A stretch of 64,000 nt of DNA from Serratia sp. Ag1 (GTDB lineage Bacteria > Pseudomonadota > Gammaproteobacteria > Enterobacterales > Enterobacteriaceae): positions 124,001 through 188,000 of the forward strand of contig NZ_JQEI01000015.1 of assembly GCF_000743355.1 (NCBI RefSeq). The letters run 5' to 3'. The translations under genes and the position numbers were made by a program. Below, in pieces: positions 1-11,855 of this stretch. Position 1 is the stretch's first letter. Each line of letters opens with the position of its first letter. The notes below the pieces were generated by a model. It was not told where the DNA came from. It worked only from the letters and a program-made list of their open reading frames with translations, and did no database searches.

Positions 1-1666
<1,666 letters not shown>

Positions 1667-1679
1667 TCAGGATCATTGA

Positions 1680-3089
<1,410 letters not shown>

Positions 3090-3152
3090 CTGTAAACGGT
3101 TGGCTGGATGATGCTTTTGCCACCACTTGAACCGCCCGGTAGGAAAAAGTCA

Positions 3153-3181
3153 TTGACGCATATAATCGCCAGCAGTAATAT
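3153..3181 (+). promoter_or_regulatory. sigma70 promoter of tRNA-Pro
   Basis: A -35 TTGACG (3153-3158) and -10 TAATAT (3176-3181) are separated by exactly 17 nt. The GC-rich stretch GCGCCCCGC follows immediately. Such a discriminator is typical of stable-RNA promoters under stringent control. The tRNA begins 12 nt downstream of the -10 box. Confidence 0.75.
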
Positions 3182-3192
3182 GCGCCCCGCTA

Positions 3193-3269
3193 CGGCGAGT
3201 AGCGCAGCTTGGTAGCGCAACTGGTTTGGGACCAGTGGGTCGGAGGTTCGAATCCTCTCTCGCCGACCA
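3193..3269 (+). tRNA. tRNA-Pro(TGG)
   Basis: A 77-nt proline tRNA with encoded CCA. The acceptor arm CGGCGAG pairs with CTCGCCG, and the anticodon stem ACTGG/CCAGT encloses loop TTTGGGA, giving anticodon TGG at 3227-3229. It is base-for-base identical to the tRNA-Pro at 49977-50053. In E. coli the tRNA next to dppA is proK, which reads CCG with anticodon CGG. Here the same position carries the TGG isoacceptor, so I give no proK symbol. Confidence 0.97.
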
Positions 3270-3278
3270 CATTTGAAA

Positions 3279-3303
3279 AACCTGCTTTCGAGCAGGTTTT
3301 TTG
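3279..3303 (+). terminator. terminator after tRNA-Pro
   Basis: AACCTGCT and AGCAGGTT form a stem around a short TTCG loop, followed directly by a T run. It lies 10 nt after the tRNA CCA end and is a standard Rho-independent terminator. A second copy of the same hairpin occurs at about 3439-3465. Confidence 0.85.
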
Positions 3304-3525
3304 CTTTTGTAGCTTAAGAGGATGAGAACCTCCGAAGGAGGTTTGAGCCGAGCGAAGCGAGACAACGTTGCTTTAGCAACGGCCCGCAGGGCGAGCATCG
3401 GAGATGCGAGTTATCCTCTCTCGCCGACCATATTTGAAAAACCTGCTTTCGAGCAGGTTTTTTTTCGTCTGTAATTTAAGAAGATGAGAAAAGCCGAAGG
3501 AGGTTTGAGCCGAGCGAAGTGCGGT

Positions 3526-4102
3526 TTTGCCGTCAATCATAAGCGCTGAATAGCTCCCGCTTGCCGCCTGTTTTTATCCCACGCGTTTAGCATTTCCTCC
3601 TGTTTTTTACCTGGATCACAAAAATAACCGTTCAGATAACCATCATTTAGCAACAAACTTTCTTGGTTTTTTATTAGCGTTTAACGCCAGAATAATGACT
3701 TTATTCAGGTCGTTTATCTGATTTTTGGTGGGTAGCACAATTTTAAATGCCGCAAATGTTACTTAACGGTTTTTTTTATGTTTGTTTGCTGTTTCTCACA
3801 GTCTAGGTAAATCCCGACTGGTTATATTGACGGCATCCCAAACAGTTGGCAATTTGGTAGCCTCAGGGATTAGAGCGAGAGTTGCATGAGTGAATTCCAC
3901 GTGCTCAAACGCCCAGCTTGATGCGTTCCATCCGGCACTTTTGCGCTATCATTCCTCTTGCCTCCGGGCACCGACTGCACGGGCCGCGTCATAAAAAATA
4001 TAGGCTCGGCAGTATTTACCCAACAGGTTTCAGGCTGTAACTCACATCGTTACGGCCTGAAGACGAGGGTGTACACACATCACACAAATTGGAGCACTAG
4101 CG
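3526..4102 (+). promoter_or_regulatory. dppA upstream region and leader
   Basis: No gene is supported in this 577-base stretch; an 83-codon frame from 3958 overlaps the dppA start and has no family resemblance. A possible -10 (TATATT, 3823-3828) lies in AT-rich DNA. The late leader holds a 13-bp hairpin (4029-4041 with 4049-4061, one G-T pair). It is followed by a CA-rich tract (4071-4087) and the Shine-Dalgarno GGAG at 4091-4094. The CA-rich tract beside the ribosome site is the kind of target bound by the GU-rich R1 region of GcvB sRNA, a known repressor of dppA in enterobacteria. The GcvB link is inferred. Confidence 0.5.
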
Positions 4103-5710
4103 ATGACAAGTTCCTTGGCGAAATCGGGGATTCTGAAATTCGGTATTGGGCTGATCGCGTTGACCGTAGCGGCCAGCGTACAAGCAAAAACCCTGGTTTA
4201 CTGTTCTGAAGGCTCGCCTGAAGGGTTTAACCCGCAACTGTTCACCTCTGGCACCACTTATGATGCCAGCTCGGTGCCAATCTATAACCGCTTGGTTGAG
4301 TTCAAACTGGGTACCACCGAACTGGAGCCTGGCCTGGCTGAGAAATGGGAAGTCAGCGAAGACGGTAAAACCTATACCTTCCACTTGCGCCAAGGCGTGA
4401 AGTGGCAAAGTACCAAAGATTTTAAACCGACCCGTGATTTTAATGCCGACGACGTTATTTTCTCTTTCCAACGTCAGCTTGATCCTAAGCACGCTTACCA
4501 CAAAGTCTCTGGCGGCACCTATGAGTACTTCCAGGGTATGGGCATGGGCGATCTGATTGCTAAAGTTGAAAAAGTTGACGATCACACCGTGCGCTTTGTG
4601 CTGACCCGCCCAGAAGCCCCGTTCCTGGCCGATCTGGGGATGGATTTCGCCTCGATTCTGTCGGCGGAATATGCGGCTAATATGCTGAAAGCTGGCACGC
4701 CGGAAAAAGTGGACCTGAACCCGGTGGGTACCGGCCCGTTCCAACTGCTGCAATACCAGAAAGATTCCAAAATCCTCTACAAAGCCTTTGACGGTTTCTG
4801 GGGCACCAAGCCGAAGATTGATCGCTTAGTGTTCTCCATCACGCCAGATGCCTCTGTGCGTTACGCCAAGCTGCAGAAAAACGAGTGCCAGGTCATGCCG
4901 TACCCGAACCCGGCTGACATTGCCCGTCTGAAGCAGGACAAAGCTGTCAACCTGATGGAGCAGCCTGGTCTGAACGTGGGGTATCTGTCGTTCAACGTTG
5001 AGAAAAAGCCGCTGGATAATGTGAAGGTGCGTCAGGCACTGACTATGGCAGTGAATAAGCCAGCGATCATCGAAGCGGTTTATCAGGGCGCGGGTCAACC
5101 GGCCAAGAACCTGATCCCACCGACCATGTGGGGCTACAACGATGCAGTGCAGGATTATGCTTACGATCCTGCCAAGGCGAAAGAACTGCTGAAAGAAGCG
5201 GGTTTACCGGATGGTTTTACCATCGATCTGTGGGCGATGCCGGTACAACGTCCGTATAACCCGAACGCGCGTCGTATGGCTGAAATGATCCAGTCTGACT
5301 GGGCGAAGATTGGCGTTAAGGCCAATATCGTCAGCTACGAGTGGGGCGAATACCTCAAGCGTGCTAAAGACGGTGAGCATCAGGCAGTGATGATGGGTTG
5401 GACCGGGGACAATGGGGATCCGGATAACTTCTTCGCCACCCTGTTCAGCTGTGCAGCCGCCAAAGATGGCTCGAACTACTCCCGCTGGTGCTACAAGCCG
5501 TTTGAAGATCTGATTCAACCGGCGCGTGCTGAAGCGAACCACGACAAACGCGCAGAACTCTACAAGCAGGCTCAGGTAGTGATGCACGATCAGGCTCCGG
5601 CATTGATCATCGCTCACTCAACCGTTTATGAACCTGTGCGTAAAGAAGTGAAGGGCTATGTGGTGGATCCGCTTGGTAAGCATCACTTTGAGAACGTTTC
5701 TCTGGATTAA
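4103..5710 (+). CDS. dppA: Dipeptide-binding periplasmic protein DppA
   Basis: Periplasmic solute-binding protein that captures dipeptides and delivers them to DppBCDF; in E. coli it also serves peptide chemotaxis and heme uptake. It has 535 residues, the family size. A signal peptide of about 28 residues has a hydrophobic core and an SVQA cleavage site before KTLVYC. The SBP family 5 body follows, with signatures such as GTGPFQLL and VRQALTMAVNK. GGAG lies 8 nt before the ATG at 4103. It is first in dppABCDF and separated from dppB by 269 nt containing a strong hairpin, which probably keeps the binding protein more abundant than the transporter. GcvB control is likely from the leader. Confidence 0.97.
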   Translation: MTSSLAKSGILKFGIGLIALTVAASVQAKTLVYCSEGSPEGFNPQLFTSGTTYDASSVPIYNRLVEFKLGTTELEPGLAEKWEVSEDGKTYTFHLRQGVKWQSTKDFKPTRDFNADDVIFSFQRQLDPKHAYHKVSGGTYEYFQGMGMGDLIAKVEKVDDHTVRFVLTRPEAPFLADLGMDFASILSAEYAANMLKAGTPEKVDLNPVGTGPFQLLQYQKDSKILYKAFDGFWGTKPKIDRLVFSITPDASVRYAKLQKNECQVMPYPNPADIARLKQDKAVNLMEQPGLNVGYLSFNVEKKPLDNVKVRQALTMAVNKPAIIEAVYQGAGQPAKNLIPPTMWGYNDAVQDYAYDPAKAKELLKEAGLPDGFTIDLWAMPVQRPYNPNARRMAEMIQSDWAKIGVKANIVSYEWGEYLKRAKDGEHQAVMMGWTGDNGDPDNFFATLFSCAAAKDGSNYSRWCYKPFEDLIQPARAEANHDKRAELYKQAQVVMHDQAPALIIAHSTVYEPVRKEVKGYVVDPLGKHHFENVSLD

Positions 5711-5856
5711 ATTTTAATCTGCTGCACGGCCAGATAGCAGTGCGGTGCTTACAATCTCGCCTATCTTAAATAATATGCGTCGATTGTTATGCACCACACG
5801 TCTTGCTCTCTGGCCTGTTTAGCCGGGTTAAAAGCCAGAATTAGGTACGGTGAATG

Positions 5857-5886
5857 TGCAGGGGCGCAACGGGTTGCGCCCCTGCA
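5857..5886 (+). terminator. strong hairpin between dppA and dppB
   Basis: A perfect 14-bp inverted repeat (5857-5870 with 5873-5886, very GC rich) has almost no loop and no T run after it. It probably stabilises the dppA mRNA 3' end or partly attenuates read-through into dppBCDF, rather than acting as a full terminator. Confidence 0.6.
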
Positions 5887-5979
5887 TTCCTGTCCCTAAA
5901 GGAATGTTGTGAAGCATGTGAGTTTTAATAAGCTTGGCGGACGATGAGCTGCCGGGCATTGATACAGAGAGTTCGGGAT

Positions 5980-6999
5980 ATGTTGCAGTTCATACTCCGA
6001 CGTTTGGGGTTAGTTATCCCAACGTTTATCGGCATTACGTTGCTGACTTTTGCATTCGTTCATATGATCCCCGGTGACCCAGTGACCATCATGGCCGGGG
6101 AACGCGGGATCTCCGCAGAGCGCCATGCACAGCTCATGGCAGAAATGGGGCTGGACAAGCCGCTGTTTCAACAATATTTCCACTATGTATCCAACGTGCT
6201 GCAGGGCGACTTGGGTACGTCACTCAAAAGCCGCGTCTCCGTTTGGACAGAATTTGTTCCGCGCTTTAAAGCCACGCTGGAACTGGGTATCTGCGCGATG
6301 CTGTTCGCGGTGATCGTCGGTATTCCGGTTGGCGTGCTGGCGGCGGTTAAACGCGGCTCGGTTTTCGATCACACCGCCGTGGGTATCTCGCTGACCGGTT
6401 ATTCCATGCCGATTTTCTGGTGGGGCATGATGCTGATCATGCTGGTATCGGTGCAGCTCAACTTGACGCCGGTGTCGGGGCGCGTCAGTGACACGGTGTT
6501 CCTGGATGACAGCCTGCCGCTGACCGGTTTTATGCTGATAGATACCCTGATCTGGGGTGAACCTGGCGATTTTAAAGACGCGGTGATGCATATGATCCTG
6601 CCCGCGATCGTGCTGGGGACTATCCCGTTGGCGGTGATCGTGCGTATGACCCGTTCCTCGATGCTGGAAGTGCTGGGTGAAGACTACATCCGCACTGCGC
6701 GTGCTAAAGGGGTGAGCCGTATGCGGGTGATCGTGGTGCATGCACTGCGCAACGCCTTGCTGCCGGTGGTGACGGTGATCGGCTTGCAGGTCGGTACCAT
6801 GCTGGCCGGTGCGATCCTCACCGAAACCATCTTCTCCTGGCCGGGCCTTGGCCGTTGGCTGATGGACGCGCTGCAACGCCGCGACTATCCGGTTGTTCAG
6901 GGCGGCGTATTGCTGGTCGCCTGTATGATTATTTTGGTTAACCTGCTGGTAGACGTGCTCTACGGCGTGGTCAACCCGCGTATTCGCCACAAGAAATAA
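5980..6999 (+). CDS. dppB: Dipeptide ABC permease DppB
   Basis: Inner-membrane permease of the dipeptide importer, paired with DppC. The ATG at 5980 gives MLQFILRRLGLVIP and 339 residues, the E. coli length. An in-frame ATG at 5944 would add 12 residues absent from the family. There are about six membrane spans; the first follows the start, and HMIPGDP is the typical type-5 permease motif. The EAA cytoplasmic loop is seen as EDYIRTARAKGVSR, which contacts the ATPases. dppC begins 11 nt after the stop. No oddities were seen. Confidence 0.96.
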   Translation: MLQFILRRLGLVIPTFIGITLLTFAFVHMIPGDPVTIMAGERGISAERHAQLMAEMGLDKPLFQQYFHYVSNVLQGDLGTSLKSRVSVWTEFVPRFKATLELGICAMLFAVIVGIPVGVLAAVKRGSVFDHTAVGISLTGYSMPIFWWGMMLIMLVSVQLNLTPVSGRVSDTVFLDDSLPLTGFMLIDTLIWGEPGDFKDAVMHMILPAIVLGTIPLAVIVRMTRSSMLEVLGEDYIRTARAKGVSRMRVIVVHALRNALLPVVTVIGLQVGTMLAGAILTETIFSWPGLGRWLMDALQRRDYPVVQGGVLLVACMIILVNLLVDVLYGVVNPRIRHKK

Positions 7000-7010
7000 G
7001 GGGCGCTCTG

Positions 7011-7913
7011 ATGTCTCAAGTTACCGAGTCGGTAGTGAAAGGTGCGCCGAAGCCAATGACCCCATTCCAGGAGTTCTGGCACTATTTCAAGCGCAACAAA
7101 GGGGCCGTGGTTGGCCTGGTTTATATCATCATTATGTTGATCGTGGCCGTGGGGGCTGGGTTCCTGGCTCCGCACGCCCCGGCAGAACAATTCCGTGATG
7201 CTCTGCTCAAACCCCCGGTGTGGCAGGAAGGCGGTAGCTGGCAGTTTCTGTTGGGCACCGACGATGTCGGGCGCGATGTGCTGTCGCGCCTGATGTACGG
7301 TGCACGTCTGTCGCTGCTGGTGGGCTGCCTGGTGGTGGTGCTGTCGCTGATTATGGGCGTGGTGTTTGGTTTGCTGGCGGGCTATTTCGGCGGCGTGGTG
7401 GATGCGATCATCATGCGTATTGTCGATATCATGCTGGCGCTGCCAAGCCTGCTGCTGGCGTTGGTGCTGGTGGCGGTGTTTGGCCCATCGATCGTCAACG
7501 CCTCGTTGGCGCTGACTTTTGTGGCTTTGCCTCACTACGTGCGTTTAACCCGTGCGGCGGTGCTGGTGGAGGTCAATCGTGATTACGTCACCGCTTCCCG
7601 CGTGGCGGGTGCTGGCGCGCTGCGCCAGATGTTCGTCAATATTCTGCCAAATTGCCTGGCACCGCTGATCGTGCAGGCGTCTTTGGGGTTCTCGAATGCC
7701 ATTCTGGATATGGCCGCTCTCGGCTTTCTCGGCATGGGCGCGCAACCGCCAACGCCAGAATGGGGCACCATGCTTTCGGATGTACTGCAGTTCGCGCAAA
7801 GTGCCTGGTGGGTGGTGACTTTCCCAGGCGTGGCAATTTTGCTGACGGTTCTGGCATTTAACCTGATGGGGGACGGCCTGCGTGATGCTCTCGACCCCAA
7901 ACTCAAGCAGTGA
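7011..7913 (+). CDS. dppC: Dipeptide ABC permease DppC
   Basis: Second membrane subunit of the dipeptide importer, 300 residues as in E. coli. The hydrophilic N-terminus (to about residue 30) and long first periplasmic loop are typical of DppC/Opp[15 protein letters not shown] is the family signature ahead of the second span. The coupling loop reads [28 protein letters not shown] stretch precedes the ATG. It sits 11 nt from dppB and 13 nt from dppD, within one operon. Confidence 0.96.
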   Translation: MSQVTESVVKGAPKPMTPFQEFWHYFKRNKGAVVGLVYIIIMLIVAVGAGFLAPHAPAEQFRDALLKPPVWQEGGSWQFLLGTDDVGRDVLSRLMYGARLSLLVGCLVVVLSLIMGVVFGLLAGYFGGVVDAIIMRIVDIMLALPSLLLALVLVAVFGPSIVNASLALTFVALPHYVRLTRAAVLVEVNRDYVTASRVAGAGALRQMFVNILPNCLAPLIVQASLGFSNAILDMAALGFLGMGAQPPTPEWGTMLSDVLQFAQSAWWVVTFPGVAILLTVLAFNLMGDGLRDALDPKLKQ

Positions 7914-7926
7914 CGAGGACCGGATC

Positions 7927-8907
7927 ATGGCATTATTGAATGTAGATAAACTTTCGGTGCACTTCGGTGACGAAGGTGCGCCGTTCCGCGCAGTAGACCG
8001 AATCAGTTACCGCGTTGAGCAAGGGCAGGTAGTCGGTATTGTGGGCGAATCAGGCTCCGGTAAATCCGTCAGTTCGCTGGCGATCATGGGGCTGATTGAT
8101 TATCCCGGCAAGGTCATGGCCGACAAACTGGAGTTTAACGGCCAGGATCTGCGCAAGATCTCTGAAAAAGAGCGCCGCCAACTGGTGGGTTCTGAAGTGG
8201 CGATGATTTTCCAGGATCCGATGACCAGCCTGAACCCGTGCTACACCGTCGGTTATCAGATTATGGAAGCGCTGAAGGTGCATCAGGGCGGTAACCGCCG
8301 CACTCGCCGCCAGCGAGCGATTGATTTGTTAACGCAGGTTGGCATTCCCGACCCTGCTTCGCGGTTGGATGTGTATCCGCATCAGCTTTCCGGTGGGATG
8401 AGCCAGCGCGTGATGATCGCCATGGCGATTGCCTGCCGGCCCAAGCTGCTGATCGCCGATGAGCCAACTACCGCGCTCGACGTGACCATTCAGGCACAGA
8501 TCATCGAACTGCTGCTGGAATTGCAACAGCGGGAAAACATGGCGCTGCTGCTGATCACCCACGATCTGGCGCTGGTGGCGGAAGCCGCGCATCACATTAT
8601 TGTGATGTACGCCGGGCAGGTGGTGGAGTCGGGGAAAGCGTCGGAAATCTTCCGTGCGCCGCGCCACCCGTATACGCAGGCGTTGCTGCGTGCTTTGCCG
8701 GAATTTGCCACCGACAAGGCGCGCTTGGCGTCGTTGCCGGGCGTGGTACCGGGGAAATACGATCGGCCAGAAGGGTGTTTGCTCAACCCGCGTTGCCCGT
8801 ATGCCAATGAGCGTTGCCGTACTGAGGAGCCTGAGCTGAGCACCATCCCGGGCCGTCAGGTTAAATGTCACACACCGCTGGACGATGCGGGGAGGCCGAC
8901 CGTATGA
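7927..8907 (+). CDS. dppD: Dipeptide ABC ATPase DppD
   Basis: Cytoplasmic ATPase subunit that powers dipeptide import together with DppF. The ATG at 7927 gives [14 protein letters not shown], the family start, and 326 residues; the upstream ATG at 7882 lies inside dppC and is rejected. Visible motifs are Walker A GESGSGKS, signature LSGGMSQRV, Walker [13 protein letters not shown] and the H-loop ITHDLALV. The C-terminal peptide-transporter tail carries clustered cysteines ([15 protein letters not shown]). Its TGA overlaps the dppF ATG (ATGA at 8904-8907), implying translational coupling. Confidence 0.97.
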   Translation: MALLNVDKLSVHFGDEGAPFRAVDRISYRVEQGQVVGIVGESGSGKSVSSLAIMGLIDYPGKVMADKLEFNGQDLRKISEKERRQLVGSEVAMIFQDPMTSLNPCYTVGYQIMEALKVHQGGNRRTRRQRAIDLLTQVGIPDPASRLDVYPHQLSGGMSQRVMIAMAIACRPKLLIADEPTTALDVTIQAQIIELLLELQQRENMALLLITHDLALVAEAAHHIIVMYAGQVVESGKASEIFRAPRHPYTQALLRALPEFATDKARLASLPGVVPGKYDRPEGCLLNPRCPYANERCRTEEPELSTIPGRQVKCHTPLDDAGRPTV

Positions 8908-9893
8908 GCCAGAATCAACCTTTATTGCAGGCCATTGACCTGAAAAAACACTATCCGGTCAAGAAGGGGATGTTTGCCCCGGAACAGCTGGTGAAGGCGC
9001 TGGATGGTGTTTCCTTTACGCTGGAGCGTGGTAAGACGCTGGCAGTGGTGGGGGAATCTGGCTGTGGTAAATCCACGCTGGGCCGCCTGTTGACGATGAT
9101 TGAAATCCCGACGGGGGGCGAGCTGTACTATCAGGGGCAGGATCTGTTGAAGCCGGATGTTACGGCGGAAAAGCTGCGCCGCCAGAAGATCCAGATCGTG
9201 TTCCAGAATCCTTACGGATCGCTGAACCCGCGCAAGAAGGTCGGGCAGATCCTCGAGGAACCGCTGTTGATCAATACCGCGTTGTCCACTGCCGAGCGGC
9301 GTGAAAAGGTGTTGGCGATGATGGCGAAAGTCGGCTTGAAAACCGAGCATTACGATCGTTATCCGCATATGTTTTCCGGCGGGCAGCGTCAGCGTATTGC
9401 TATCGCACGTGGGCTGATGCTCAATCCTGACGTGGTGATCGCCGATGAACCGGTATCTGCACTCGATGTTTCCGTACGTGCGCAGGTGCTGAACCTGATG
9501 ATGGATCTGCAGCAGGAACTGGGGCTGTCTTATGTGTTTATTTCCCACGATCTGTCGGTTGTCGAGCATATCGCTGATGAAGTGATGGTGATGTACCTTG
9601 GCCGTTGTGTGGAAAAGGGCAGCAAAGACGCGATCTTCAACAACCCACGGCATCCGTATACGCAGGCGTTGCTTTCTGCCACACCGCGCCTGAACCCGGA
9701 TATGCGCCGTGAACGCATCAAACTGACTGGCGAACTGCCAAGCCCGATGAATCCGCCACCGGGCTGTGCGTTCAATGCTCGTTGTCGCCGCGCTTTTGGC
9801 ACCTGCAGCCAGTTGCAGCCGCAACTGAAAAAGTATGGTGAGCAGATGGTGGCGTGTTTTGCGGTCGATCAGGACGAAGCGTCAGGCACCTGA
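8904..9893 (+). CDS. dppF: Dipeptide ABC ATPase DppF
   Basis: Second ATPase of the dipeptide importer, 329 residues from the ATG at 8904. The in-frame ATG at 8865 lies within dppD and would add a tail foreign to the family. Walker A GESGCGKS, signature FSGGQRQRI, Walker [13 protein letters not shown] and H-loop ISHDLSVV are intact. The C-terminal Cys tail ([15 protein letters not shown]) matches that of DppD. It is the last operon gene and is followed 28 nt later by a clear terminator. The next genes, bcsGFE, run in the opposite direction. Confidence 0.97.
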   Translation: MSQNQPLLQAIDLKKHYPVKKGMFAPEQLVKALDGVSFTLERGKTLAVVGESGCGKSTLGRLLTMIEIPTGGELYYQGQDLLKPDVTAEKLRRQKIQIVFQNPYGSLNPRKKVGQILEEPLLINTALSTAERREKVLAMMAKVGLKTEHYDRYPHMFSGGQRQRIAIARGLMLNPDVVIADEPVSALDVSVRAQVLNLMMDLQQELGLSYVFISHDLSVVEHIADEVMVMYLGRCVEKGSKDAIFNNPRHPYTQALLSATPRLNPDMRRERIKLTGELPSPMNPPPGCAFNARCRRAFGTCSQLQPQLKKYGEQMVACFAVDQDEASGT

Positions 9894-9920
9894 AGCTATT
9901 TTCTGTGCCTGAACACCTCC

Positions 9921-9948
9921 AACGCCGGTAGAAATATCGGCGTTTTTT
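9921..9948 (+). terminator. dpp operon terminator
   Basis: The stem AACGCCG (9921-9927) with CGGCGTT (9938-9944) continues into a T-rich tail. It ends the dppABCDF transcript facing the convergent bcsEFG operon. Confidence 0.85.
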
Positions 9949-9961
9949 ATTGGGTGAAAGA

Positions 9962-9985
9962 GAAAAAGCACGCCCGCAGGCGTGC
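9962..9985 (-). terminator. bcsEFG operon terminator
   Basis: Read on the minus strand, GCACGCC and GGCGTGC (9968-9974 with 9979-9985) form a 7-bp GC stem with a 4-nt loop, followed by a T run. It sits 11 nt past the bcsG stop. Confidence 0.8.
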
Positions 9986-9995
9986 CGAGGTGAAG

Positions 9996-11654
9996 TTACT
10001 GTGGATAAGGCACCCAGTCGCCACCGTTGAGGCGAATATAGGGTTTGCCCTGGAACGGCATGATAACCGCGTTGTCATTCTCAGAGACGGCGATGGTTTG
10101 TGGCAGGCCCTGAGTCAGCGTTTGCCAGTCGATGTTCGGTGCGCTAAAGACTTTGCCATCCACCAGCCGTGAGACCAGTTCAGACAGCGCCAGATAGCTG
10201 CTTGGCGTTTTAATCTCAAACGGACTGCCGGGGTGCGGCGCCTGCATACCGAACAGTTTGATCCCCACTGGCGTGTGTGTGATGCTCGGGCTTGGAATGT
10301 CGCGCAGGCCAGACATCTGCATTTTGTCGCCAACCAGCGCTGCACCATGTTCCGGTACGAGTACGACCATCACTTTCCGCCCGGATTTCTGCAACTCATC
10401 AAAGAAGATGTTCAACTGATCTAACAATTTTTGCGCCCGTGGTTGGTAATCTGCGCCCTTGTTGGCCCCCACAAATCGATCGCCATCGTGTAACGGAATG
10501 ATGTTGAAAAAGGTTGCCGTGCGCGGATCGGTGCCTTTTTGCCGCTGATCGACCCAGCGTCTCAGCAGTTCCAGGTCGTTGTAAATGGGTTCACCGTCGA
10601 AAGAGGTCAGTTCATTGCTGATACCCGCTTGAGACATCAACGGTGCCTGCAGGCCGCCATCGGTACGCAGGTTTTTCAGGTAATCACCGAACTGGCCTGA
10701 GTGATCCAGCATCAGTTGCGGCTTGAAGCCCAGCTTGGCCAGGTTATCAAACAGGTAACACTGCTGATCGGCGGGCTGGTACAGATCGTGGTGCGAGTCC
10801 TGACCGCAACTGGCACGCAACAGACGGATGGCCGCCGGGCCGCTGTAGGCAGTCGCTGAGTTGAAGTTGGTGAACATGATGTCCATCTTGCTCCACAGCG
10901 GATGGTTCTGCAGATTTGTGGCATCCAGATCTGACCAAGAGAGCGAACAGATGTTGATGATCAACAGGTCGAACGGTTGAGCATCCGTGGGCAGCGTAGC
11001 CGGAAAACTCGTCGCGCGGTTTTTTTCCTGATCGTAAAACTGTTCCAGGCTGGCAGTGAGATTGGCGTTGGTCGGCAGGCCACTCACGGTGGGCTGAGCG
11101 TTGCCGCCTGAATTAGCATCGTTGGCGGCGGGCATCATGGGCATTGAGGCTGCAGCAGTAGTGGCCGCTGGCAGTAAGGGCACTGCCGGGCCGCTGAGAT
11201 TCACCACATTTAGCCAAGCCATCGCCGCGACGGAGAACACCGTAATCCGTAACCATTGCGCCAAAAACAGATAGGCAATCAGCATAACGAAGGCCACGCC
11301 CAGCATTTGCCAATTGATAAAGCGCTCGACCAGCTCAAGCAGGTACTGACTACTGAAACCCGCAAGCTGTGAACCCTGGCTGATAATGCTGTTAATGCCG
11401 GGCAGCCAGGTGTCGTAATAGAACAGACCCATCCCGATTGGAATAGCAATAATGTGCCGCCAGCGGTGCAGCCGCTGAGAGGGAATAGGCATCAGCAGAA
11501 ATGCCATAAACACCAGGTTTGGCAGTGCATGAAAATTCAGATAGCCAAACCACAGTAGGGCAAACTTGATCAAAAAGTAAAAGTTCCAGCCGCCCAGGCC
11601 GCGCCAGTAGCGCCATGGACTCAGCTCAGGCGGCGTTGTTCTCTTTTTATCCAT
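9996..11654 (-). CDS. bcsG: Cellulose phosphoethanolamine transferase BcsG
   Basis: Inner-membrane enzyme that adds phosphoethanolamine to cellulose as it is secreted. From the ATG at 11654 it has 552 residues (E. coli about 559). A further upstream ATG at 11693 lies inside bcsF. The N-terminal 150 residues hold several membrane helices, followed by an Ala/Pro-rich linker and a periplasmic alkaline-phosphatase-like domain. Catalytic features are Ser271 (AYSGPAAIR), Cys236 (INICSLSW), His389 (PLHDG) and Glu435/His436 (PEHG), matching the zinc site of E. coli BcsG. The start overlaps the bcsF stop by 8 nt. Its presence predicts pEtN-modified cellulose. Confidence 0.95.
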   Translation of the reverse strand: MDKKRTTPPELSPWRYWRGLGGWNFYFLIKFALLWFGYLNFHALPNLVFMAFLLMPIPSQRLHRWRHIIAIPIGMGLFYYDTWLPGINSIISQGSQLAGFSSQYLLELVERFINWQMLGVAFVMLIAYLFLAQWLRITVFSVAAMAWLNVVNLSGPAVPLLPAATTAAASMPMMPAANDANSGGNAQPTVSGLPTNANLTASLEQFYDQEKNRATSFPATLPTDAQPFDLLIINICSLSWSDLDATNLQNHPLWSKMDIMFTNFNSATAYSGPAAIRLLRASCGQDSHHDLYQPADQQCYLFDNLAKLGFKPQLMLDHSGQFGDYLKNLRTDGGLQAPLMSQAGISNELTSFDGEPIYNDLELLRRWVDQRQKGTDPRTATFFNIIPLHDGDRFVGANKGADYQPRAQKLLDQLNIFFDELQKSGRKVMVVLVPEHGAALVGDKMQMSGLRDIPSPSITHTPVGIKLFGMQAPHPGSPFEIKTPSSYLALSELVSRLVDGKVFSAPNIDWQTLTQGLPQTIAVSENDNAVIMPFQGKPYIRLNGGDWVPYPQ

Positions 11655-11850
11655 TGTGTTTTTCACGCTTAATCGGAGAAGAAGGCTCTTCACGAGTCCA
11701 TAGCCCCGCCCGCTTTAAATAACGTGGCGAGAGCAGCAGGTTTTGGCAATATTGACGCCAGTTTGGGAAGCGGCGATGCAAAGCGTAACCTAACGGGATA
11801 AAGACTATCGCGCATAAGAGTGTTAACTGCATAATATCGTTAATATCCAT
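11647..11850 (-). CDS. bcsF: Cellulose biosynthesis membrane peptide BcsF
   Basis: A 67-residue single-span inner-membrane protein. In E. coli it recruits the c-di-GMP sensor BcsE to the synthase and works with BcsG. The hydrophobic segment spans residues 7-24 (MQLTLLCAIVFIPLGYAL), followed by a basic cytoplasmic tail with the conserved SPRYLKRAG patch. It starts 5 nt after bcsE and overlaps bcsG by 8 nt, so the three are translated as a unit. Identification rests on position, size and the tail motif. Confidence 0.9.
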   Translation of the reverse strand: MDINDIMQLTLLCAIVFIPLGYALHRRFPNWRQYCQNLLLSPRYLKRAGLWTREEPSSPIKREKHNG

Positions 11851-11855
11851 CAGAC

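Larger units (their letters stand above)
3193..3430 (+). repeat. tRNA-Pro plus remnant repeat, copy 1
   Basis: After the tRNA and its terminator comes a structured spacer with small hairpins ACCTCCGAAGGAGGT and GTTGCTTTAGCAAC. It ends at 3413-3430 in an 18-nt exact copy of the tRNA 3' end, including CCA. The whole unit recurs almost unchanged at 49977-50212. A decaying partial third unit (terminator hairpin and GAAGGAGGTTTGAGCCGAGC) continues to about 3525. This resembles the E. coli tyrT operon, where rtT repeats also carry the last bases of the tRNA. Confidence 0.8.

Noticed and set aside
3150-3398. 82-codon minus-strand frame (MLALRAVAKATLSRF...) over tRNA-Pro
   Set aside because: It is antisense to the tRNA and its repeat spacer; an equivalent frame appears over the second tRNA-Pro at 49922-50182 only because the DNA is repeated.
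3958-4209. 83-codon frame overlapping the dppA start
   Set aside because: It runs out of frame into dppA; the leader hairpin and CA tract explain the region better.
6220-6990. 256-codon minus-strand frame under dppB
   Set aside because: Very high His/Gln/Arg content typical of antisense shadows of GC-rich membrane protein genes.
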